Shown here: positions 18,601 to 24,782 of the stretch, one piece after another | Layout of the letters: each line of letters starts with the position of its first letter | How positions within the stretch are numbered: the stretch's first letter is position 1 | NCBI GenBank assembly: GCA_050185195.1 | Contig: JBFWZQ010000002.1 | Span: 186,001 to 250,000 of the forward strand | Source of the DNA: CADEFQ01 sp050185195 | Lineage (GTDB): Bacteria > Pseudomonadota > Gammaproteobacteria > Steroidobacterales > Steroidobacteraceae | Reading direction: 5' to 3' | DNA: 64,000 bases | The notes under the pieces: model-generated | The model's input: the letters and a program-made list of their open reading frames with translations, nothing else | Told to the model about the DNA's origin: nothing | Databases searched by the model: none | Position numbers and translations under genes: made by a program

Positions 18601-18880
18601 CTCCGGCTGCCAGACCGGCATGGGCGGCGCGACGACCGCCGATGGCCGCGAGATCGAGGGCCTGAGCGCCATCGTGCAGCGGCGCGGAGCGCACAGCGTG
18701 ATCGCGAGCCTGTGGCGCGTCGAGGACCAGAGCACGGCGAGCCTGATGCATCGCCTCTATGACGAAATGGCGGCCGGCACCGACGTCGCCCGTGCCCTGC
18801 AGCTCGCGCAGCTCTCGTTGCTGCAGCTGCATCCGTTCTACTGGGCGGGGTTCCTGCTGACGGATCGCAGCGGGCAGTAG
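15617..18880 (+). CDS. Exported TPR-CHAT protein (caspase-like peptidase fold)
   Basis: The GTG at 15617 overlaps the preceding TGA (GTGA) and is followed by a signal peptide (TRRFLALLLCLHALAGVSARA). Residues of about 90-520 are TPR-like helical repeats, for example AEIHVAYGWIAFRRGHLAEA and LAGVLTTLAEIERTLGKLPQ. A helical linker follows, then a C-terminal CHAT domain with the His-Cys pair His956 (HLGTHFN) and Cys998 (LSGCQTG), both typical of active members, and ending WAGFLLTD. It is 1087 residues. Most CHAT proteins studied are cytosolic; this one should act in the periplasm or at the cell surface, perhaps cleaving a partner sensed through the TPRs. Confidence 0.9.
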   Translation: MTRRFLALLLCLHALAGVSARAFDLPPACAKQAPYPDTTTPVAELRKKVEAIGESDPMEAVRILCTTLPRAARALGPASLDFAWWVQTLATPLIAYMDEFAEAVPLLQYVTPIYERQLGPNAPEIAEIHVAYGWIAFRRGHLAEAGDEWERALHIRERAPGAKQVELQKALVGLAQVRVAQRRFADARALLVRAQGILAQNGETISEAAGAIENTLTNIAMREEDYPAARRSAEAQLRIELALRAQRGPAQPVTAYTLYGQVLEKLDEYEEAEAALREAVRLAEATDGPLQRHYLTALTHLGALLGARGKPQQALPFAQRALTVGIQQLGPDAPKLAGVLTTLAEIERTLGKLPQALAHHERTGQLIAAHGADVERQVQVRHYRDLGLLQSQLGAADDARASLTTGLQVAGEDPALSTERAGVLLALALLDAATDATRARARLSQALALYAARLPAGHPTLLRVVNDLCGIDVRTQPATAPNCLDAQRRLAAAREVEPGLRHAVYANESALAEARGDGQAAWSLAVRALSAAATLGTPAPEWQAQYRLATLLRDRGDVALAIFFGKQAIDGIEKLRAGFTDDTRALQAGFLRDKVAVYRAVADWLMQAGRMDEGLQVLDLLKAQELYDFALRGEPRPVSRKERVALTEGERRLRTLYLRLLGADARAGAEIDALARRRDAGRISPRESSRLDQLLEGQDTTEADRAQRIDAFIASESGHEPAPSRRRISTQRLAHEMQRFGDDSAIGVYLMTEHHVRLLVATRAGQFEQVVDIDAPTLRGEIGRLLDAIGRKEDIRSRSRSLYDLLVRPLADAARQAGAKRLVLWPDDVLRYVPFAALHDGNRYLVEDFAIQMYADRGGQQFAPAAARTHLAVRALGVTRSVGGYQALPAVADELCYIVRGPITGLDAPGKACPAPAVGDGALPGQGFANAAFTEARLDGLLDGPHDFSVLHLGTHFNLRPGNALRSFLLLGDGGQLTLDRIRELDFSGIELATLSGCQTGMGGATTADGREIEGLSAIVQRRGAHSVIASLWRVEDQSTASLMHRLYDEMAAGTDVARALQLAQLSLLQLHPFYWAGFLLTDRSGQ

Positions 18881-18888
18881 CCGGATCG

Positions 18889-20571
18889 CTACTTGCCCCG
18901 ATCCTTCGCGAACCGTTTCATCCGGCTGATGCGCAGCGGCTGGCCGACCACGACGACCTTCTGCAGCGCTTTCAGGATTTCCTTCGGCATGCCGCCCGGC
19001 AGGTCCACGAAGCTGTGCTCGCCGCGGATGTCCACGCGCCCGATGTGCTTGCCCGCCAGGCCCGCTTCGCTCGCGATGGCGCCCACGATGTTCGAGGGCC
19101 GCACGCCGTGTGCGCGACCGACCTCGATCCGGAACGTCTCCATCTCGACATCGTCGTCGCGCGCGTGCTTGCGAGCGGGGCGCTCCGCGCGCACCGGGCG
19201 TTCCGGCCTCTCCGGCCTTTCGGGCCGCGGCGCCGCGCGTTCACGCGCCTCGGGCTGCAGGAGCAACGGGCTCTTCCCCTGCACCATCGCAGCGAGCGCG
19301 GCGGCGATCTCGACTTCCGGCACGTTCAGCTCGCGCGAAAAAGTTTCGATCAACGCCCGGTAGGGCGTGCCGGCGCCCGCCTCGATCGCGGCCCCGATGC
19401 GCTCGCGAAAGCGCGCGACGCGCTTCACGTTCACGTCCTCTGCGGTCGGCAGCGACATCGGCTCGATCGGCTGGCGCGTGGCGCGCTCGATGGCGCGCAA
19501 CAGGTGGCGCTCGCGCGGCGCGATGAAGAGGATCGCCTCGCCGCTGCGCCCCGCCCGTCCCGTGCGCCCGATGCGGTGCACGTAGGATTCCGGATCGGTC
19601 GGCACGTCGAAGTTCACGACGTGCCCGATGCGCTCGACGTCGAGCCCGCGCGCGGCGACATCCGTCGCGACCACGATGTCGAGGTCGCCCGATTTCAGTT
19701 GCGCCACGATGCGCTCGCGCTGCACCTGCGGCACGTCGCCGTTCAGCGCCGCCGCCGCGAACCCGCGCGCCTCGAGCCGCTCGGCGAGTTCCGCCGTTGC
19801 CTGTTTCGTGCGCGCAAAGACCAGCATCCCGTCGAACGTCTCGACCTCGAGGATGCGGGTCAGCGCATCGAGCTTGTGCAGCCCGCTCACCATCCAGTAG
19901 CGCTGGCGGATGTTGGCGGCGGTGGTCGTCTTCGCCTTGATCGTCACTTCGGCCGGCGAGCGCAGGTATTTCTGCGCGATGCGCCGGATCGGCGCCGGCA
20001 TGGTGGCGGAAAACAGCGCCACCTGGCGCGTCGCGGGCGTCTCGCCGAGTATCCACTCGACATCGTCGATGAAGCCCATGCGCAGCATCTCGTCCGCTTC
20101 GTCCAGCACGAGCGCGCGCAGGCCGCCGAGTGCGAGCGTGCCGCGCTTCATGTGGTCCATGACGCGGCCCGGCGTGCCGACGATCACGTGGGTGCCGCGC
20201 TTCAGCGCGTGCAATTGCGGGCCGTAACCCTGGCCGCCATAGATGGGCAGCACGTGGAATCCCGGCATGTGCGCCGCGTAACGCTGGAAGGCCTCGGCCA
20301 CCTGGATGGCGAGCTCGCGCGTCGGGGCGAGGACCAGCACCTGCGGCGCGCGCTGCGCGAGGTCGAGCCGCGCAAGGAGCGGCAACGCGAAGGCCGCGGT
20401 CTTGCCCGTGCCGGTCTGCGCCTGCCCCACCATGTCGCCGCCGCCGAGCAACACCGGGATGGTCGCAGCCTGGATTGGCGAGGGCGATTCGTAGCCGACC
20501 TGCGCCAGTGCGGCAAGCACTGGCTCAGGCAGGCCGAGGTCACGAAAGTCGTTCAATGTGCTCCCGATCAA
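18889..20571 (-). CDS. deaD: DEAD-box RNA helicase, DeaD/CsdA type
   Basis: The 560-residue helicase has all core motifs: Q motif (SPIQAATIP), AQTGTGKT (about 50-57), PTRELA, TPGR, DEAD (VLDEADEM), SAT, VATDVAARGLD and HRIGRTGR. A charged, Arg/Pro/Glu-rich linker leads to a DbpA-type RNA-binding domain at about 485-560. It unwinds structured RNA in ribosome assembly and mRNA decay. The start is a TTG at 20571 overlapping the upstream TGA (TTGA); a second TTG at 20556 has GGGAG four bases upstream and is a fair alternative. Confidence 0.95.
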   Translation of the reverse strand: MIGSTLNDFRDLGLPEPVLAALAQVGYESPSPIQAATIPVLLGGGDMVGQAQTGTGKTAAFALPLLARLDLAQRAPQVLVLAPTRELAIQVAEAFQRYAAHMPGFHVLPIYGGQGYGPQLHALKRGTHVIVGTPGRVMDHMKRGTLALGGLRALVLDEADEMLRMGFIDDVEWILGETPATRQVALFSATMPAPIRRIAQKYLRSPAEVTIKAKTTTAANIRQRYWMVSGLHKLDALTRILEVETFDGMLVFARTKQATAELAERLEARGFAAAALNGDVPQVQRERIVAQLKSGDLDIVVATDVAARGLDVERIGHVVNFDVPTDPESYVHRIGRTGRAGRSGEAILFIAPRERHLLRAIERATRQPIEPMSLPTAEDVNVKRVARFRERIGAAIEAGAGTPYRALIETFSRELNVPEVEIAAALAAMVQGKSPLLLQPEARERAAPRPERPERPERPVRAERPARKHARDDDVEMETFRIEVGRAHGVRPSNIVGAIASEAGLAGKHIGRVDIRGEHSFVDLPGGMPKEILKALQKVVVVGQPLRISRMKRFAKDRGK

Positions 20572-21137
20572 GGCCCGACGGGCACTCCTATCCAGCGCAC
20601 GTGCAGCACCGCCGCGAACACGACGTAGGCAGCGAGCCCGAGCACGATGGCGATGAGGTCATTCCAGCGGCTCGCCGGCGCCGAGGGAATCGGGCGCGCC
20701 GGGCGGCTCTTGAGCGAGATGCGATCGATCACCGCCCACGCGAGCAGGCTGCCGAACAGCACGACATCGGCGAGCATGCCGTTCGAGAGTAGGTGCGCGA
20801 ACGCCCACAGCTTCACGGCCACGAGCATCGGGTGCTTCAGTTTCGCCTTGATGCGGCCCGGCAGGTAGGCCGCGAACAGCAGCGGAAACACGGGCAGCAT
20901 CAGCAGCGGGGTGACATGGCGCGCCCAGGCGGGCGGCTGGTACACGAGGACGGGCTCCTGGCGCGCGAGGCCGTAGCCCCAGACGAGCAGCACGAAACCC
21001 ACGATCGACAGGATCGAGAAGAGCGCCCGCCAGCCGCCGCCGAGTGCCGCCGCCATCCGGTTTCGCCCTGCGGGTGCGACAATGGAAACCGAGTGCACGC
21101 CCAGGAACAGGATCAGGCCGAACACGAGCCATGTCAT
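20568..21137 (-). CDS. NnrU-family membrane protein
   Basis: The 189-residue, roughly six-span protein has the NnrU layout, including LPGRIKAKLKHPMLVAVKLWA and AHLLSNGMLADVVLFGSLLAW. NnrU proteins are linked to nitrogen-oxide metabolism and are distantly related to isoprenylcysteine methyltransferase-type membrane proteins. I chose the ATG at 21137, since GGGGGGAG lies exactly six bases upstream; the ATG at 21143 abuts that sequence and is unlikely. The stop overlaps the deaD start. Confidence 0.88.
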   Translation of the reverse strand: MTWLVFGLILFLGVHSVSIVAPAGRNRMAAALGGGWRALFSILSIVGFVLLVWGYGLARQEPVLVYQPPAWARHVTPLLMLPVFPLLFAAYLPGRIKAKLKHPMLVAVKLWAFAHLLSNGMLADVVLFGSLLAWAVIDRISLKSRPARPIPSAPASRWNDLIAIVLGLAAYVVFAAVLHVRWIGVPVGP

Positions 21138-21775
21138 CTGCATCTCCCCCCAGTGAAGTCCTGGCGCATCCTACCCCGGATTCACCCGCAAGCGAGCGCA
21201 ACAAGGAGCCTATCCTCGAGGTGATCGGCCCCGCCTTCGCCCGTGCCCGTCGCGTGCTCGAAGTCGGTAGCGGCACCGGCCAGCACGCGGTCCACTTCGC
21301 GCGCGCCCTGCCCCACCTGCACTGGCAGCCGAGCGACCGGGCGCCGTGGCTGCCGACGCTGCGCGATCGCATCACGCGCGAAGGCCCCTGCAACCTCGCC
21401 GCGCCCATCGAACTCGACGTCTCGGTGTCGCCCTGGCCGGCCGTCGCGGCCGATGCGGTGTTTTCGGCCAACACGCTGCACATCATGGCGTGGCGGGAGG
21501 TCGAGGCTTTTTTTGCCGGCGTTGGCCACGTGCTGGCGGCGACTGACGCGGGGCCGGCAAGAACCCTCGCGGTCTACGGGCCCTTCAAGTATCGCGGCGA
21601 CTTCACGACCCCGAGCAACGCGCAGTTCGACGCCTCGCTGAAGGCGCGCGACCCGGCCAGCGGCATCCGCGACTTCGAGGCGGTCGAAGCACTGGCGCGC
21701 GCACAGGGCTTCACGCTCGCGGCCGACCATGCCATGCCGGCCAACAATCAGTTGTTGGTCTGGTCCTGCACCTGA
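21131..21775 (+). CDS. DUF938 SAM-dependent methyltransferase-like protein
   Basis: The 214-residue protein contains SERNKEPILEVI, a Rossmann SAM-binding loop VLEVGSGTGQHAVHFA, then LHWQPSD, IELDVS, FSANTLHIM and TLAVYGPFKYRG, which together define the DUF938 family. The methyl acceptor is unknown. The only conventional start in range, ATG at 21131, lies inside the first codons of the divergent NnrU gene, so the two genes overlap by seven bases at their 5' ends. The 3' end overlaps the convergent terC-like gene by 28 bases. Confidence 0.88.
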   Translation: MSSASPPSEVLAHPTPDSPASERNKEPILEVIGPAFARARRVLEVGSGTGQHAVHFARALPHLHWQPSDRAPWLPTLRDRITREGPCNLAAPIELDVSVSPWPAVAADAVFSANTLHIMAWREVEAFFAGVGHVLAATDAGPARTLAVYGPFKYRGDFTTPSNAQFDASLKARDPASGIRDFEAVEALARAQGFTLAADHAMPANNQLLVWSCT

Positions 21776-22527
21776 TCGGCCATGTGCTGCTGTTGGCGGC
21801 GGCGCCTGGCGCGCCGCGCCAGCATGTTGAGACCCTCGATGAACGCGGAGAACGCCATCGCGGCATACACGTAGCCGCGCGGGACATGCGCCCCGAAGCC
21901 GTCCGCGATCAGCGTCGTGCCGATCATCAGGAGGAAGCCGAGCGCGAGCATGACGATGGTCGGATTGTCGTGGATGAACTTCGCGAGCGGATCGGCCGCC
22001 AGCAGCATCGCCAGCACCGCGACGATCACCGCGATCACCATGATCGGGATGTGCTCGGTCATGCCGACGGCGGTGATGATGCTGTCGAGCGAGAACACGA
22101 GATCGAGCAGCAGGATCTGGAAAATGGCAGACGAAAAACCGATCGCCGCCTGCCTGCCCACCGATTCGTGCGCCACGGCTTCCGGATCGACGCTCTGGTG
22201 GATCTCGGTGGTCGACTTCCAGACGAGGAACAGGCCGCCCGCGATCAGGATCAGGTCGCGCCACGAAAACCCGTGGCCGAAGGCTTCGAACAGCGGCGCG
22301 GTGAGCCGCACGATGATCGCGATCGTGCCGAGCAGCGCGAGGCGCAGGATCAGCGCAAGCGCGATGCCGATGCGCCGTGCGCGGCTGCGCTCGTGCTCCG
22401 GCAATTTGTTCGTGAGGATCGAGATGAAGATGAGGTTGTCGATGCCGAGCACCACCTCCATCGCAACGAGGGTGGTGAGCGCCGCCCAGGCGGCGGGCTG
22501 CGTCAGGAGTTCGAGCGTCTGTTCCAT
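21748..22527 (-). CDS. TerC-family integral membrane protein
   Basis: The 259-residue protein has about seven spans. It carries the TerC hallmarks VVLGIDNLIFISI near the N-terminus and LLDLVFSLDSIITAVGM in the middle; the acidic residues in these spans are thought to bind metal. The C-terminal tail is Arg/Gln-rich. TerC proteins act in metal-ion export, notably manganese, during secretion, though the substrate of this one is unproven. Confidence 0.92.
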   Translation of the reverse strand: MEQTLELLTQPAAWAALTTLVAMEVVLGIDNLIFISILTNKLPEHERSRARRIGIALALILRLALLGTIAIIVRLTAPLFEAFGHGFSWRDLILIAGGLFLVWKSTTEIHQSVDPEAVAHESVGRQAAIGFSSAIFQILLLDLVFSLDSIITAVGMTEHIPIMVIAVIVAVLAMLLAADPLAKFIHDNPTIVMLALGFLLMIGTTLIADGFGAHVPRGYVYAAMAFSAFIEGLNMLARRARRRRQQQHMADQVQDQTNN

Positions 22528-22541
22528 GGGCGCGTAGCCTA

Positions 22542-23408
22542 TCAGGGCGCCCGCTCGAGTCGCACGCCCGCGAGATCGAAGGCGGCGCCGCGCGAGCCAG
22601 TCGACAGGAAAACCACCACCCGCTCGATGCGGGACAGGTCGAGCCGGCGTCCCTGCGGCCCCCGTTCAATGTCCGCGAGGGCAATCCGCCACGCCACGGC
22701 GGCGCCGGCGGGCACGGTGCGCTCGCGATTGAAACGATCCTCGTACGCCGTGTCGCGCGGTCGATCGTCGATACGCACATTGACCCGTATCGGCGTCGGG
22801 CCCGGATTGCCGATCGCAATGCGCAGCGTGTCGTACCCGCGCCAGTCGTGCGGCGGCTCCCGGATCGAGACACCCGCATAGGCGTCGTCGGTCGCGGTAA
22901 AGCGCAGGCCTGCGGCGTGTCGTGCATACCCGCCGGCGACCGGAGGCTCGAGGAAGACCCGCCATGTGGCGCGGCCGGCGTCCCAGACGACCTCCGGATG
23001 CAGGGCCCGCTGCGCATAGGCCCAACCGGTGAAGGCGAGCGGTGCGAGGCCGATGGCCAGCAGGATCGCCGCGAGGATCCAGGGCGTTCGTCGCCGTCGC
23101 CGCCATCCGGACCAGGCAAGCACGCCAATCGACGCCCCCAGCAGGTCGCGACCCACATCGCCCATCGATGCGTACGGCTGTGCAAGCTCGCTGCCCACGG
23201 CCAGCACGGCGATCACGACGAAAAACAGCACGAGCCGCGGCACGCCGCGTGGTTCCATCAGCACGCAAAGCAGCGCGCCGATCGCCGCGAAGACGAGCAC
23301 GTGTCCCGCATCGTGCAGCGCCGCGAGCCACACGCTCGCCGCGAGCACGGGCGGCGACACGACGATGGCGAGCAGCAGGGTTATGGCGCAGAGGGCAGCG
23401 GCGCGCAT
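22542..23408 (-). CDS. VanZ-like membrane protein with C-terminal beta domain
   Basis: The N-terminal 125 residues resemble VanZ-type proteins: four or five spans with ALHDAGHVLVFAAIGALLC and a GSELAQPYASMGDVGRDLLG loop. A following region of about 155 residues (from VVWDAGRATWRVFLE) is predicted to be extracytoplasmic and beta-rich, like a carbohydrate-binding sandwich, with DWRGYDTLRIAIGNPGP and SRIERVVVFLSTGS. This suggests a membrane protein that senses or binds a glycan. It diverges from nikR by 29 bases. Confidence 0.82.
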   Translation of the reverse strand: MRAAALCAITLLLAIVVSPPVLAASVWLAALHDAGHVLVFAAIGALLCVLMEPRGVPRLVLFFVVIAVLAVGSELAQPYASMGDVGRDLLGASIGVLAWSGWRRRRRTPWILAAILLAIGLAPLAFTGWAYAQRALHPEVVWDAGRATWRVFLEPPVAGGYARHAAGLRFTATDDAYAGVSIREPPHDWRGYDTLRIAIGNPGPTPIRVNVRIDDRPRDTAYEDRFNRERTVPAGAAVAWRIALADIERGPQGRRLDLSRIERVVVFLSTGSRGAAFDLAGVRLERAP

Positions 23409-23437
23409 GGGCCCGCAGTATGCAATAAACTCGGCGC

Positions 23438-23896
23438 ATGCAACGCGTCACCATCTCCCTCGACGACGACCTGGCCGCCGCTTTCGACGAGCTGATCGCG
23501 GGGCACGGTTACGAGAACCGCAGCGAAGCGGTGCGCGACCTCATCCGCCAGCGCCTCGATCGCGAGGCACAGGACCACGCGCCGCGCGGCCATTGCGTCG
23601 CGAGTCTTTCTTATGTTTACAACCACCACGAGCGCGACCTCGCCGAGCGGCTGGCCGGGCGCCAGCACGCCCGCCACGATCTCGTGGTCGCGACGATGCA
23701 CGTGCACCTCGACCACGAGAACTGCCTCGAGAACGCGGTGCTGCAAGGCCCGGTGGCGGCCGTGCGCGAACTCGCGGCGAGCCTCACCGCCGAGCCGGGC
23801 GTGCGCCACGGCAACCTCAACCTCGTCGCGGTCGAACACGCCGACCATCACGCGCACGGCGGGCACGGCCACCGACACTTGAAGCCTAGGTACTGA
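23438..23896 (+). CDS. nikR: NikR nickel-responsive regulator with His-rich tail
   Basis: The 152-residue protein has a ribbon-helix-helix N-terminus (QRVTISLDDDLAAAFDELI, then NRSEAVRDLIRQRL) and an ACT-like metal-sensing domain. The high-affinity Ni(II) ligands are visible as His in HARHD, MHVHLDHENC and its Cys. The C-terminal HADHHAHGGHGHRH segment adds seven His residues and could buffer nickel; this tail is longer than in E. coli NikR. It should repress the downstream permease and receptor when nickel is plentiful. Confidence 0.95.
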   Translation: MQRVTISLDDDLAAAFDELIAGHGYENRSEAVRDLIRQRLDREAQDHAPRGHCVASLSYVYNHHERDLAERLAGRQHARHDLVVATMHVHLDHENCLENAVLQGPVAAVRELAASLTAEPGVRHGNLNLVAVEHADHHAHGGHGHRHLKPRY

Positions 23897-23909
23897 CCGC
23901 AAGGGTCTT

Positions 23910-23936
23910 GTATGACGATTTCCGCAATCGTCATAC
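23910..23936. promoter_or_regulatory. NikR operator
   Basis: GTATGACGAT is mirrored perfectly by ATCGTCATAC around a seven-base centre. This nearly equals the E. coli NikR site GTATGA-N16-TCATAC, except that here the spacing is N15. It lies 14 bases after the nikR stop and 10 bases before the NiCoT start, so NikR would block transcription of the transporter and receptor genes. Confidence 0.88.
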
Positions 23937-23946
23937 TCGACCCGCC

Positions 23947-24771
23947 ATGGAACACCTGCCCGCGTCCTTCGGCGGCCTCGCCGCCCTCGCCTTCCTGCTC
24001 GGCCTGAAGCACGGCTTCGACGCCGACCACCTCGCGACGATCGACGGGCTCACCCGCGTCAACACGCGCGCCGGACGCGGCTTCGCACGCTACTGCGGCG
24101 CCCTCTTCTCGCTCGGCCACGGTGCCATCGTCGTCGCGATCGCGCTCGCCGTCAGCGCCGCGTTCAGCCGCTGGCAGACCCCCGGCTGGCTCGAGACCGC
24201 GGGCATCACGATCTCGATCTTCTTCCTCACGCTGCTCGGCGTGCTGAACCTGCGCGCCGTGTGGCAGGCCGCGCCCGACGAAATCGTCGCGCCCGTCGGC
24301 CTCAAGGGGCGCTGGCTCGGCGCGCTCGGGCGCACGCAGAACCCGATCGTGGTCGCGCTGGTCGGCGCCCTCTTCGCGGTGTCCTTCGACACGATCAGCC
24401 AGGCCGCGTTCTTCGCGCTCGCGGGTGGCCAGTTCGGCGGCCCCGCCTACGCCGCCACGCTCGGCCTGCTCTTCGTGCTCGGGATGTTCGTCACGGACGG
24501 CATCAACGGGTTGTGGATTTCCCGCCTGATCCTGCGCGCCGATGCATCCGCCCGCATCGCTTCGCGCGTAATGAGCCTGGTAGTCGGCTCCGTGAGCCTG
24601 CTGGTGGCGGCGTTCAGTGCGGTCAAGCTCCTCTTGCCGCATGTCGATGCCTGGGCCGAAGGCAAGGAGCTGGTCTTCGGTGGCCTCGTGGTCGCGCTCG
24701 TCTTCGCAGGATTTGCCTGGGGCCGCGTGGCCGCACAGGCCCGCACGACGGCGCAGGCCCGCACCCAGTAA
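23947..24771 (+). CDS. Nickel/cobalt permease (NiCoT, HoxN/NixA family)
   Basis: The 274-residue protein has about eight spans and the NiCoT signature HGFDADHLATID in span 2 (residues 24-35), whose His and Asp bind the metal, plus LFSLGHGAIVV and VSFDTISQ motifs. It imports Ni(II), possibly Co(II). The start ATG at 23947 gives the canonical short N-terminus. The gene lies just downstream of the NikR operator and 11 bases before the receptor gene, so nickel repression is expected. Confidence 0.94.
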   Translation: MEHLPASFGGLAALAFLLGLKHGFDADHLATIDGLTRVNTRAGRGFARYCGALFSLGHGAIVVAIALAVSAAFSRWQTPGWLETAGITISIFFLTLLGVLNLRAVWQAAPDEIVAPVGLKGRWLGALGRTQNPIVVALVGALFAVSFDTISQAAFFALAGGQFGGPAYAATLGLLFVLGMFVTDGINGLWISRLILRADASARIASRVMSLVVGSVSLLVAAFSAVKLLLPHVDAWAEGKELVFGGLVVALVFAGFAWGRVAAQARTTAQARTQ

Positions 24772-24782
24772 GGAGTTTCCCG

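Noticed and set aside
15554..18832. A 1092-residue leftward reading opposite the TPR-CHAT gene
   Set aside because: It has no domain and no start support, and the composition is that of the reverse of a GC-rich gene.
15617..18880. TPR-CHAT protein as a CRISPR-linked (Craspase) protease
   Set aside because: No gRAMP/Cas7-11 gene or CRISPR array is nearby, and the protein has a signal peptide, so it should leave the cytosol.
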